A stretch of 64,000 nt of DNA, taken from NCBI GenBank assembly GCA_020853525.1, contig JADYYS010000044.1, forward strand, positions 34,070-98,069. The letters run 5' to 3'. This document shows positions 1 to 8,307 of this stretch, piece by piece (positions within the stretch are counted from its first letter, which is position 1; each line of letters begins with the position of its first letter). Both the position numbers and the translations under genes were made by a program. The notes below the pieces were generated by a model. That model searched no databases and was not told the DNA's origin. It saw only the letters and a program-made list of their open reading frames with translations. The stretch is from Ardenticatenales bacterium (lineage in GTDB: Bacteria; Chloroflexota; Anaerolineae; Epilineales; Epilineaceae).

Positions 1-1
1 C

Positions 2-577
2 GTCCGCCGCGACGGCGCGCGCGCGGGTGATCGCGTCGTCGTCGTCGGCGCCCTCGGCGCCGCGGCCGCCGGCCTGCACGTCGCGCTCGACAAGTCGGGG
101 GACGGCGCGTTCGCCGCCCGCCTGACCCCCTCCGACCGCCGCACCCTCCTCCGCGCCTGGCGCCGTCCGATCCCCCAGCTCGCCGCCGCCGCCACGATCG
201 CCGCCTCCGGCACCGCCACGGCGATGATCGACGTCAGCGACGGACTGACCGCAGACGTGGGGCACATCTGCGACGCCAGCGGCGTCGGCGTCGAGCTCGT
301 CGCGGCCCGCCTGCCGATCCCGCCGGCCGCACGTCGCGCCGCCGCCTTCGTCGGCCCCGCGCAAGCCGAAGCGTGGGCGCTGGGCGGGGGCGAGGACTAC
401 GCGCTCTGCCTGACCGTCGGGCCGCACGCCGTCGACGACCTCGTCGACCGTGTTCGGGCCGCAGGAGCGCGGGCGGTCGACGTCGGCGTCGTCCTGCCGG
501 CGGGCGAGGAGCGGCGGGTGGTCGGGGCGGACGGCGACGTGCAGGCACTGGGCGACGGCGGGTGGCGACACGTGTGA
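2..577 (+). CDS. thiL: Thiamine-monophosphate kinase, C-terminal part (5' end outside window)
   Basis: The frame is open from base 2, so the gene begins upstream of the window. ThiL phosphorylates thiamine monophosphate to thiamine pyrophosphate with ATP in the cytoplasm. The visible part shows the family's RDGARAGD-like and GALGAAAAGL segments of the AIRS-type fold, then the conserved DVSDGL motif (encoded near 230-245) and GGGEDYAL near 388-405, which belong to the Mg-ATP and substrate site. The C-terminal end matches the usual end of ThiL. About 191 residues are visible out of the usual 310-340. Family assignment is secure from these motifs. The downstream gene starts 137 bases later and is unrelated. 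Confidence 0.9.
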   Translation, partial: VRRDGARAGDRVVVVGALGAAAAGLHVALDKSGDGAFAARLTPSDRRTLLRAWRRPIPQLAAAATIAASGTATAMIDVSDGLTADVGHICDASGVGVELVAARLPIPPAARRAAAFVGPAQAEAWALGGGEDYALCLTVGPHAVDDLVDRVRAAGARAVDVGVVLPAGEERRVVGADGDVQALGDGGWRHV

Positions 578-714
578 CGAAGGATGTTGCGAAACGCTAA
601 TCCCCCCCCAATCCACCCGCAACCCCGCCCGCCTATCCTCATCGGCGTCCCCGCCCCGACGAACGAACCGTCGGGCGCCGGCGCCCCCGCGCCCAACCCT
701 GTTGGAGGATCCAC

Positions 715-2352
715 ATGACGAAGAAACTCGTAACGATCGGCCTCGTCCTCACCGCCGTGCTGGCCGTCGGCATCGGCCTCGCGTTCCGCTCCGTCGTGAG
801 CGCCGTATCCGGCTCCCAGCCGGGCCGAAGCGCGCTCGCCCAACTGGAGCGGGCGCTGAACGCCGACGAGGTCGACGCCCAGCCGAGCACGGGCGCCTCG
901 CCCGCCGACCCGAATGCCGACCCGGATACCGTCACGGGCGTCGTCGTAACCAGCGCCGTCGCCGCCGCACGCATCGACGAAGGGCCTGGCGTGCTCGTCA
1001 CCGGCTTGGTGAAGGACGGGGCGGCCGCCAAGGCCGGCATCGCGCGCGGCGACATCATCCTTGGCATCGACGGCAAGGACATCCAGCGCTTCGCCGACCT
1101 AACGAAGGCGCTGAAGGGCAAGGCCGCGGGCGACACCGTGCAGCTCAAGGTCCAGCACGGCGACGACGTCCGCGATCGCGACGTCACGCTGCAGAGCGGC
1201 GGCGGCGCGGCACAGCTCGGCATCGCCAGCTGCGGTGGCGGGATGGCGCCCCGGATCGCGATCCGCCACGCGATCGGCGGCGGGCCGGCCGTCGTCGACA
1301 CCGTGACCGCGGACAGCCCGGCCGCGAAGGCCGGCCTCAAGGAGGGCGATCGGATCACGGCCGTCGACGGCGAGAAGCTGACGGGCGGGACGATCGCCTT
1401 CGCGCACGGCTCGATGCATAGCGGCCCATCCCACGGCATGGGCTTCCTCCGCCGCCTCTTCGGCCACGACGAGACGCAGGCCGACCCGTCGACCGCGCCG
1501 AGCGCCGACGATCCGGCCACGGCGGACGGAGCGGAAGGCGGTCCGGACCAAGTGCCCGGCGTCGCCGCGCTGCCCGCCGAGCCGTCGGCGGACGCCGTGC
1601 CGCTCGGCGAGGCCGAGCGGGGCCTGACGCTGGCCGATGCGATCGCCCGCCACAAGCCCGGCGACACCGTGAAGCTGACCGTCGAGCACGACGGCGAGGC
1701 GGCCCGCGAGGTCAGCGTCGTCCTCGGCGCCCATCCGGACGATGCCGCGAAGGCATTCCTGGGGGTGACGTACGGCCACACGATGGACACGATGGCGATG
1801 CCCGAGGCGATGATGCAGGTCATGCCGTTCTCGGGCGACGCGATGGGCGCGGTGCCGGCGATGCCGCCGTTCGGCGGGATGCACGATGACCCGGCGATGC
1901 GCGAGCTGTTCGAGCAGCTGGGCGACGACGTCGGCGGCATCGTCGTGGGCGATGTGACGGCGGACAGCGCGGCGGCGAAGGCCGGCGTGCAGGCCAAGGA
2001 CGTGATCACCAAGCTCGACGGTCGGGCGGTGGACGGCCCCGAGGCGCTGGCGACGGCGATCGGCGCCAAGAAGCCGGGCGAGACCGTGACGCTGACCGTC
2101 GTTCGTCCGAACGCCGAGCCCACCGACATCACCGTGACGCTGGGCGCGAACCCCGACGACGCGTCCAAGGGATTCCTCGGTCTGTCGATGACCGGCTTCT
2201 TCCTCCGTCACATCGGCCCGGCCGGCAGCGGCCCGGACGGCGCCGGCGACAACACCATGTTCGAGTGGAAGGTCGCACCGTCGATGCCCGCCCAGCCGGC
2301 CACCGAGCCGTTCGAGACCCGGATCGACGCACCGCCGTCCAGCGACGCCTGA
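715..2352 (+). CDS. Membrane-anchored triple-PDZ protein with His/Met-rich inserts
   Basis: This 545-residue protein starts at an ATG preceded by GGAGG. Residues about 5-27 form a single hydrophobic signal anchor. Three PDZ domains follow, at about 88-160, 180-340 and 400-490, each with the GD-x-I-x-x-x-D-G carboxylate-loop core (GDIILGIDG, GDRITAVDG, KDVITKLDG). The second PDZ is split by an insert containing several His and Met residues, and residues about 355-400 are very Met-rich (MDTMAMPEAMMQVM). No protease catalytic domain is visible, so it is not an HtrA. It is probably an envelope scaffold or chaperone; the Met/His clusters could bind copper, which is inference. A histidine kinase gene lies 122 bases downstream. 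Confidence 0.75.
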   Translation: MTKKLVTIGLVLTAVLAVGIGLAFRSVVSAVSGSQPGRSALAQLERALNADEVDAQPSTGASPADPNADPDTVTGVVVTSAVAAARIDEGPGVLVTGLVKDGAAAKAGIARGDIILGIDGKDIQRFADLTKALKGKAAGDTVQLKVQHGDDVRDRDVTLQSGGGAAQLGIASCGGGMAPRIAIRHAIGGGPAVVDTVTADSPAAKAGLKEGDRITAVDGEKLTGGTIAFAHGSMHSGPSHGMGFLRRLFGHDETQADPSTAPSADDPATADGAEGGPDQVPGVAALPAEPSADAVPLGEAERGLTLADAIARHKPGDTVKLTVEHDGEAAREVSVVLGAHPDDAAKAFLGVTYGHTMDTMAMPEAMMQVMPFSGDAMGAVPAMPPFGGMHDDPAMRELFEQLGDDVGGIVVGDVTADSAAAKAGVQAKDVITKLDGRAVDGPEALATAIGAKKPGETVTLTVVRPNAEPTDITVTLGANPDDASKGFLGLSMTGFFLRHIGPAGSGPDGAGDNTMFEWKVAPSMPAQPATEPFETRIDAPPSSDA

Positions 2353-2371
2353 CGGCCGCCGGCGTGCACTA

Positions 2372-2389
2372 GGGGCCGGCGCCGGCCCC
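2372..2389. promoter_or_regulatory. 18-bp perfect palindrome between PDZ protein and histidine kinase
   Basis: GGGGCCGGCGCCGGCCCC is an uninterrupted palindrome centred at 2380/2381, 20 bases after the PDZ protein stop. There is no T-run, so a classical intrinsic terminator is not supported. It may be an operator or a cruciform-forming terminator substitute. Confidence 0.3.
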
Positions 2390-2474
2390 GCAGACGATCG
2401 ACCGGCGCCGGGGTGGGCGTGGCCGTCGCACGACGGTCGCGCCCGCCCCTGATTCGTCCAACGGCAGGTGACTC

Positions 2475-4280
2475 ATGGTTGTCCGATCGATCCGCACCCG
2501 ACTCGTCGCCAGCTACATGATCGTCGGCCTCGTCAGCGTGGCGGTGGCCGGCGTCCTCGCCCAATCGCTCGTCGCGCGCGTCATCGGCGCGCGGCAGACC
2601 GAGGCGCTGCGGCAGACCGCCGTGGCGATCGCCGACCAGGCGCAGCCGTGGGTGGTCGGTGCCAAAGCGCCGATGCCCATCCTGGACGAGCTGACGCGCA
2701 CCTCGAGCTTCCTGGCCGACGCGCACGTCACGATCCTCGACCGCGCGCACCAGGTGCTGGCCGATTCCGGGCCGCGCGACGCGTTCGACCACTTCGTGTT
2801 CCTGTCGGGCGAGGAGGGCGCGGCCGCATCCGTGCCGATCAGCCCGACGGTGTTCATGCGACGGCGGAGCGGCCCTCTCGGCGAGCACGTCGCGCTGGCG
2901 GCCGGGGCGGCCATCGAGGTCGACGGCGCGTTCGTCGACGGCGGATTGCGCGAGCGTGCGTTGTTGGGGGTACCGCCCCAGCCCGACCCTGCCCGGACCG
3001 CCGCCGGCGGCGTGGCGCTGCGGATCGTCGTCGACCAAAAGTTCGAAACCGGACACGCGCCCGCGACGCAGGCGCGCGGCGCAGACGAAGCTCCGTTCGC
3101 CGCCGCCGTCCCCTCTGGGCACGACGGCGGCGCGGCGCCGTCCCACGCCGCCACGGTATTCCGCCTGGCCGTCGGCGGCCGCGCCGCGCCGGACGGCGTC
3201 GGGTCGATCCGCGTGCCGATCGGCGATCCTGCCCGGCCGGCCGGCTACGTCCAGCTGCGCGAGGCCGGCGACGCGCGGGCGACCGCCCTGGCGACGACGC
3301 GCCGCTCGTTCACGATCGCGGCGCTGTTCGCAGCGCTCGTTGCAGGCGCGTTCGGCGTCGTCGTGGCGCGCGGGATGCACGCGCCGTTGGCCGAGCTGAC
3401 GGCGGTGACCGCCCAGATGAGCGCCGGCGACCTCCAGGCGCGGGCGAGGGTGCAGGGTCGCGACGAGATCGCCCAGCTGGGCGGCCAGTTCAACACGATG
3501 GCCGATGCGCTGGCCGCCAGCTTCGCGGCGCTCGAGGCGGAGCGCGACGCGTTGCGCGCCTTCATCGCCGACGCCTCGCACGAGCTCCGAACGCCGATTA
3601 CGGCGCTCTCGAACTTCAACGAGCTCATCGCCGGCGCCGCGGCGGACGACACCGTCGCCCGGGCCGAGTTCGTCGCCGAGAGCCGTCGCCAGATCGAGCG
3701 CCTGCGCTGGCTGACGACGCACCTGCTCGACCTCTCCCGTCTCGACGCGGGGCTTGTCGCCCTCGAGCGCGAGACCGTCGACGTCGGCGAGCTGCTGGAC
3801 GAAGTGGCCCAAGCCCACGCCACCGCCGCCGCCGAACGCGGTGTCGCCCTCGCCGTGCAGCCCCCCGCCGACGGCCCGCTGACGCTTCCGGCCGATCGGG
3901 CGCGGCTCAGCGTCGCTCTCTCGAACCTCGTCGACAACGCCGTGAAGTACACGCCGGCCGGCGGCACCGTGACCATCGGCGCCGACGCCGGCGCGGCCGT
4001 CGGCGCCGATGAAGCCGCTGTCGAGCCGACGTCTGAGACGGTGCGCCTGTGGGTCGCCGACACCGGCGTCGGACTCGATCCGGCCGACGCGCCCCACGTC
4101 TGGGACCGCTTCTTCCGCGGCCGCCGCGGCACGGACGGCGTCGAAGGCACCGGGCTGGGGCTGGCGATCGTGCAGAGCATCGCCCGCGCACACGGCGGCG
4201 CGGCGTCCGTTACGGCGCGCGACGGAGGGGGGACGCGGTTCGAGGTGCGGCTGCGCGGGGGGAAAGGAGGACGCGCGTAG
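2475..4280 (+). CDS. Sensor histidine kinase (HAMP-HisKA-HATPase), orphan
   Basis: This 601-residue transmembrane kinase senses an extracytoplasmic signal and phosphorylates a response regulator. TM1 is at about 12-34, an extracytoplasmic region at about 35-275, TM2 at about 278-300 and HAMP at about 302-354. The H-box is DASHELRTP with phospho-acceptor His369. Then follow N-box LVDNAVKYTP, G1 box VADTGVGLD, F-box FFRGR and G2 box GTGLGLAIVQS. All kinase motifs are intact. No response regulator is adjacent in the window, so its partner is unknown. The ATG was chosen because it directly precedes the basic N-terminus and TM1. Confidence 0.92.
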   Translation: MVVRSIRTRLVASYMIVGLVSVAVAGVLAQSLVARVIGARQTEALRQTAVAIADQAQPWVVGAKAPMPILDELTRTSSFLADAHVTILDRAHQVLADSGPRDAFDHFVFLSGEEGAAASVPISPTVFMRRRSGPLGEHVALAAGAAIEVDGAFVDGGLRERALLGVPPQPDPARTAAGGVALRIVVDQKFETGHAPATQARGADEAPFAAAVPSGHDGGAAPSHAATVFRLAVGGRAAPDGVGSIRVPIGDPARPAGYVQLREAGDARATALATTRRSFTIAALFAALVAGAFGVVVARGMHAPLAELTAVTAQMSAGDLQARARVQGRDEIAQLGGQFNTMADALAASFAALEAERDALRAFIADASHELRTPITALSNFNELIAGAAADDTVARAEFVAESRRQIERLRWLTTHLLDLSRLDAGLVALERETVDVGELLDEVAQAHATAAAERGVALAVQPPADGPLTLPADRARLSVALSNLVDNAVKYTPAGGTVTIGADAGAAVGADEAAVEPTSETVRLWVADTGVGLDPADAPHVWDRFFRGRRGTDGVEGTGLGLAIVQSIARAHGGAASVTARDGGGTRFEVRLRGGKGGRA

Positions 4281-4293
4281 CGCGCCCGAGGGA

Positions 4294-4316
4294 GGGCGGC
4301 CACGAGGCGGCCGCCC
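4294..4316. terminator. Hairpin between convergent genes
   Basis: GGGCGGCC and GGCCGCCC form an 8-bp GC stem with a 7-base loop in the 52-base gap between the convergent histidine kinase and PspC genes. No T-run is present. A bidirectional terminator is plausible from position only. Confidence 0.4.
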
Positions 4317-4332
4317 CGACCGGGGATGGCGA

Positions 4333-4680
4333 TTACGCGACGTTGCCCCCGCCGCCCGATCCGCCAGAGTCGCTCGTGGCGCGATCGATCGCGCTCTCGA
4401 TCTTCTCGACGATCTCGCCGCCGAGGGTTGCGCCGGCCGGCGGGGCCGGTGCGGTCGTGGTCGTCGGCGCCGCAGCTGCGATCGCATCGTCCGGGTTGCC
4501 GTTGGGCATGATCAGGACGAGGACGAAGTAGAGCGGGATGCCGGTGCCGGCCGAGGCGATCGTCAGGAGCACCCAGAGGATGCGGATGACCGTCGGGTCG
4601 ATGCCGAAGTACGCGGCGAGGCCGGCGCAGACGCCGAACAGCGCGCGATCCTGGGGTCGGACCAGTCGCTTGGTGGGCAT
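4333..4680 (-). CDS. PspC-domain membrane protein
   Basis: The 115-residue protein begins MPTKRLVRPQ. This ATG was chosen over upstream ones because AGGAG lies 7-8 bases before it. The PspC domain is clear: RALFGVCAGLAAYFGIDPTV followed by two hydrophobic helices (about residues 30-70). PspC proteins are small inner-membrane proteins of the phage-shock/envelope-stress response. The C-terminus is an Ala/Thr/Pro linker, a short charged helix and a Gly/Ser-rich tail, which is not part of the family core. No pspA is visible nearby. It converges with the histidine kinase. Confidence 0.88.
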   Translation of the reverse strand: MPTKRLVRPQDRALFGVCAGLAAYFGIDPTVIRILWVLLTIASAGTGIPLYFVLVLIMPNGNPDDAIAAAAPTTTTAPAPPAGATLGGEIVEKIESAIDRATSDSGGSGGGGNVA

Positions 4681-4766
4681 GGGGGAACTCCTATTCCTGG
4701 ACAGTTGGCCGGAGACGGCGCACCGGAACGGATGATTCGTCGGATCGCGCCGCAAGGCAAGCGCGA

Positions 4767-4795
4767 TTGACCCGCTCCGACCGTCGGCCTAGAGT
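4767..4795 (+). promoter_or_regulatory. Sigma-70-type promoter for DUF493 gene
   Basis: TTGACC at 4767-4772, a 17-base spacer and TAGAGT at 4790-4795. The -35 is the same TTGACC seen before several other genes in this window. Confidence 0.55.
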
Positions 4796-4808
4796 TGAGC
4801 GGCACGTA

Positions 4809-4827
4809 CGGTACGGTCATCGTACCG
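4809..4827. promoter_or_regulatory. Inverted repeat in DUF493 leader
   Basis: CGGTACG-GTCAT-CGTACCG, a perfect 7-bp dyad located just after the predicted transcription start and 70 bases before the start codon. It could be an operator or an RNA hairpin. Confidence 0.35.
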
Positions 4828-4897
4828 AAACGTGGCGTACGCACGTTCCGCGTCGGGCGTTGCACCGACGCGGCCGAATTGGACGAGGCGAAGCCCC

Positions 4898-5269
4898 ATG
4901 GCCACGCATGCCCCCGACCGTGAAGTCCCGGCCTCACCGCCTGCCGAAGCGGACGGCGATGCGGCCCCCGAGGCAACCGACGGCGTCCTCGACGAGGCGA
5001 CGCAGATACAGCTCCTCGAAACGTACCACACGTTCCCCGGCCCGTTCACGATCGTCCTGATCACGAGCGCCGACGAAGCGTTCGTTGCCCTGCTTCAGGC
5101 CACCGTCGCCGCCGAGCAAGGGATCGACTCGTTCGAGATCGAGGTCCGGCCGTCGCGCAAAGGGAACTACGTGGCCTATCGCATCCACGTCCACGTGGCC
5201 AACGCCCGCGCCGCGCTCGACCGCCGCCGCGTGCTGGCGACGCTGCCCGACCTCTACGCCGTGTTCTGA
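4898..5269 (+). CDS. DUF493 (YbeD/UPF0250-like) protein
   Basis: The 123-residue protein starts MATHAPDREV; this ATG is preceded by GAGG and skips a poorly conserved 22-codon extension. After an acidic Ala/Pro-rich N-terminus (about 1-35), the segment FPGPFTIVLITSADEAFVAL, then PSRKGNYVAYRIHVHV and a C-terminal ATLPDLYAVF match the small ferredoxin-like DUF493 fold of YbeD. Molecular function in this family is unknown; a regulatory role has been suggested for relatives. Its last 16 bases overlap the end of the convergent glycosyltransferase gene. Confidence 0.75.
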   Translation: MATHAPDREVPASPPAEADGDAAPEATDGVLDEATQIQLLETYHTFPGPFTIVLITSADEAFVALLQATVAAEQGIDSFEIEVRPSRKGNYVAYRIHVHVANARAALDRRRVLATLPDLYAVF

Positions 5270-8200
5270 TCGCGTGCCGCGGTCCGTTCGGTCGCGTCCA
5301 GCCGGCGCCAGCGGGCCATCGACTTGACCTCGCGCACAAGCGCCACCGGGCCGTAGCGCCACAGCGTGCCGAGCGCCTTGACGTGGGCCGGCGCATCGGG
5401 CGGCCACGGCCGGCGGTCGATGGCGGGCAGCGGACGCCCGCCGATGAGCCAAGCCGCGGCGCGGATCGGCCATAGCTGCGCCACGGCGCGCTCGGTGCGC
5501 TGCCATTCGGCCGCATTGGCGACCGCCAGGTCGAGCGCATCGGCCAGCGCTGACGCGTCGCCCTCGGGCAGGAGCGTGCCCGCATCGGCCGGCGGCTCGG
5601 CCCAGAGTCGGAAGCTGGGCGACCAAGCCTCGCTGACGGCATCATCGACGACGCCGCCGGCGTCGGCCAGGGCGGAGCCGTGGATGCCGAGCAGCCGCGG
5701 CGGCACCGCGACGCCGCCGCCCGTGTCGGCGTCGCGGTCACCGGCCCACGTCAACCGGAACGTCCACCATCGCCCGGCGCTTTCCGGCAGCGGCGGGAAA
5801 CGGAACGTCAGCCACTCCTCGGCCCGCCCCTCCCGCTCGGCGGTGGCCGTGCGGACGGGCGCGACCCCCGTTGCCGGCAGTCCCGCCGCGACGGTCAGCC
5901 GCAGCCGGGCCGCATCGTCGAGCCCGAGCGGGCACACCGCCGCGGTGCCGTCGGCGCCGTCCGTTCCGTCCGTGCCGATGACATCTTGTCCCTGCACGAC
6001 TTCGCCCCGCACGACGCGCAGGTCGATCCGACAGAGGCCGCTGCGGCGGGCGACGACGGTCAGCCCGACGCCGCGGCCCGCCGACAGCTCCGGACCGCGG
6101 TCGCCGCCGCGCGGCTGGAGGCGGTCGAGCTGCCAGGCCCACGGCAACGGCCCACACGTCGACGATGGGTCGGCCGCGGCGAGCGAGGCGACGGCGGCCC
6201 GGCACCGGCCGGCGGAGTGGCGCTCGACCGCGGCGCTGCCGGCCTCGCCGACGAGCGCGCGCAGGGCGTCGTCGCGAACGAGCCGGACGATCGCCCCGGC
6301 CAGCAGGTCCGGCTGCGGCCGGCCGAGGCACGCGGTGGCCCCGTCCTGCAGGAGCCAGCGCACGGCAGGCACGTCGGCCGCGGCCACCGCCGTGCCGCAC
6401 GCCATCGCCTCGAGGACGACGGACGGCACGTTGCCGAAGCACGGGGCCAGCAGGACCGTCCCGGGCGCGAACAGCGCCGCGCGCGCGTCCGCGTCCAGCA
6501 CGCCCAGCCAGCGCCAGCCCGGTCGGTCGACGTCCGCCGCGTCGGGCGGCGGGGCGGAGGCGTCGCGGGCGAACAGCCGGACGGTCAGCGCGGGCACGGT
6601 GTCGGCGGCGATGTGCAGGGCGGACAGCGCCAATCGACGGGTCGAGTCGCGGGCGATGCCCAGATCGCACAGCACGACCGGGCGCGCCGGGGGGGCGAGC
6701 GGTGGCGGCTGGACGCGTGACAGCATCGAACCCGGTTCCGACCGCCCGTCGGCTTGGCCGTCGCCGCCGGTTCGACCGACCCGTCCGACGCGGCAGAATC
6801 GTGCCGCGTCGATCGGGTAGGGGAGCGGGACGACATGTGTTGGGCGGGCATCTCCGATGGGGAGTGGCTCGACTCCGTCGCCGTGGCCTTGGATGACGCG
6901 CGCCAGCCGCGCCGTCAGCCATGGCCCGAGCGCACCGATGCGCTCGGCCGACCGGAGCGCCCGTTCGGCCGCCACGACCTCGGCGCCCATCGGCCCGCTG
7001 GTGACCGTCGGGTCGTCGTCCAGCACGAGCATCGCGGATGGCGGCGGCGTGCCGTCGAGCGCGGCACGGATGGCGGCTTCGATCGTGGCAGGGGATCGCA
7101 CATCCGCGTCGATTGCGTCGATTGCGTCGATTGCGTCGATTGCGTCGATTGCGTCGATTGGGCGAACGTTGGCACCGCGCCCGCCGTCGCGGCGCCGCCC
7201 GTCCTTCGCCCCGTGCGTGAGGCCGTCGATCGCGGCGAGCCAGGCCGGGCCGCGGACGTCGGTGAGGTGGGCGTCCAGCACGGCGACGCGGGCGGCGCGG
7301 CCAACTGCCTCGCGGCGGCCCGGGTCGGCGGCAAGGGCGAGGAGGGCGTTGCGCCAAGCCTCGGGCACGGCGGCGAGGAAGCCGTCGCGGCCGTCGCGGA
7401 TCGCGCCGCCGAACACGGCGGTCGCGCTGGCGACGGTCGGCACGCCGACGGCGGCGGCCTCGAACCACTTCAGGGCGCTCTTGGCCTCGCAGAACGCATC
7501 GCCGATGACGAGCGGCGCAAGGTTGATGTCGAGATCGGCCAGGGCGGCCGGCAGATCGCGCCACGGCATGTGGTCGATGCGCTCCACACGCTCGGACCAC
7601 GGTTCCCAGGATGGGTCGAGGGCAAGCGGGCCGATCAGCCGGAACCGGGCGCGCGGCTCGGCCGCCAGGACGGCCTGCACCGCGGCGGCGCACACGGCCA
7701 GGTCGCGGTCATGCGTCGGCGTGCCGCTGGCGTAGCCGATGACGAGGGCATCGCCGCGCCGCGCCCGACGGGCAAGCGCGTCGCCCGACAGCCGCCAGAG
7801 CTCGAGGTCGATCGCGTTCGGCACGATCCACGCCGGCACGCCGAGCCGCTCGACGGCCTCGGCCAGCGGCGCGGTGCTGACGATGCAGCCGTCGCACGCC
7901 GTGAGGACGCGGCGGTGGTGCGCCGGCGGGGCGAGCGAGCGGGCGGCATCCGCATGCGCGACGACGTCCGTTCGACCGTCGCCGACACCGCCCGCGGCAC
8001 CGCCCTCCGCTGCCGCGTCGCCGTCCACCCCGCTCGCGTCGAACACCAGGTCGTCCGTGTCGTAGAGCACCGTGCCGCCGCCGGCGCGCACGGCCCCGAT
8101 CCAGCCGTCCACGTCGGGGTGCCACGCGACGCGGTGCAGGATCAGGACGGGCGCGCCGGCCAGCTCGTCGGCGGCGGGCGGATCGGCCTCGACGGTGCGG

Positions 8201-8307
8201 ACGCGGATCGGGCGGCCGGCGAGGGCCATCGCCTCGGCGGCGTGCCAGGCGCGGTAGCGGCGCGTGTCGCCGGCGCAGCCGCTGACGAGGAGGGGCGGGG
8301 GGATCAT
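5254..8307 (-). CDS. Giant double glycosyltransferase (GT-B/GT4-like) with beta-rich C-terminal module
   Basis: The 1017-residue product starts at MIPPPLLVSG. Its ATG shares bases with the stop of the upstream gene (ATGA), so translational coupling is likely. The first GT-B unit (about 1-350) includes LYDTDDLVFD, VPNAIDLELW and the C-terminal nucleotide-sugar site around FCEAKSALKWFEAAAVGVPTV split over a helix. A run of Ile-Asp-Ala repeats (about 385-400) links to a second GT4-like C-terminal unit (about 420-740) with FGNVPSVVLEAMACG. A beta-rich, possibly carbohydrate-binding, region follows, ending in RPWPPDAPAHVK...RYGP. The substrate is unknown; surface polysaccharide synthesis is inferred. 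The upstream gene is a paralogue with the same architecture. Confidence 0.8.
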   Translation of the reverse strand: MIPPPLLVSGCAGDTRRYRAWHAAEAMALAGRPIRVRTVEADPPAADELAGAPVLILHRVAWHPDVDGWIGAVRAGGGTVLYDTDDLVFDASGVDGDAAAEGGAAGGVGDGRTDVVAHADAARSLAPPAHHRRVLTACDGCIVSTAPLAEAVERLGVPAWIVPNAIDLELWRLSGDALARRARRGDALVIGYASGTPTHDRDLAVCAAAVQAVLAAEPRARFRLIGPLALDPSWEPWSERVERIDHMPWRDLPAALADLDINLAPLVIGDAFCEAKSALKWFEAAAVGVPTVASATAVFGGAIRDGRDGFLAAVPEAWRNALLALAADPGRREAVGRAARVAVLDAHLTDVRGPAWLAAIDGLTHGAKDGRRRDGGRGANVRPIDAIDAIDAIDAIDAIDADVRSPATIEAAIRAALDGTPPPSAMLVLDDDPTVTSGPMGAEVVAAERALRSAERIGALGPWLTARLARVIQGHGDGVEPLPIGDARPTHVVPLPYPIDAARFCRVGRVGRTGGDGQADGRSEPGSMLSRVQPPPLAPPARPVVLCDLGIARDSTRRLALSALHIAADTVPALTVRLFARDASAPPPDAADVDRPGWRWLGVLDADARAALFAPGTVLLAPCFGNVPSVVLEAMACGTAVAAADVPAVRWLLQDGATACLGRPQPDLLAGAIVRLVRDDALRALVGEAGSAAVERHSAGRCRAAVASLAAADPSSTCGPLPWAWQLDRLQPRGGDRGPELSAGRGVGLTVVARRSGLCRIDLRVVRGEVVQGQDVIGTDGTDGADGTAAVCPLGLDDAARLRLTVAAGLPATGVAPVRTATAEREGRAEEWLTFRFPPLPESAGRWWTFRLTWAGDRDADTGGGVAVPPRLLGIHGSALADAGGVVDDAVSEAWSPSFRLWAEPPADAGTLLPEGDASALADALDLAVANAAEWQRTERAVAQLWPIRAAAWLIGGRPLPAIDRRPWPPDAPAHVKALGTLWRYGPVALVREVKSMARWRRLDATERTAARDQNTA
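7106..7159. repeat. Six perfect 9-bp tandem repeats inside glycosyltransferase gene
   Basis: Unit GCGTCGATT on the plus strand, six copies, encoding repeated Ile-Asp-Ala on the minus strand. The 9-bp period keeps the frame, so copy-number change would lengthen or shorten the linker without breaking the gene. Confidence 0.9.
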
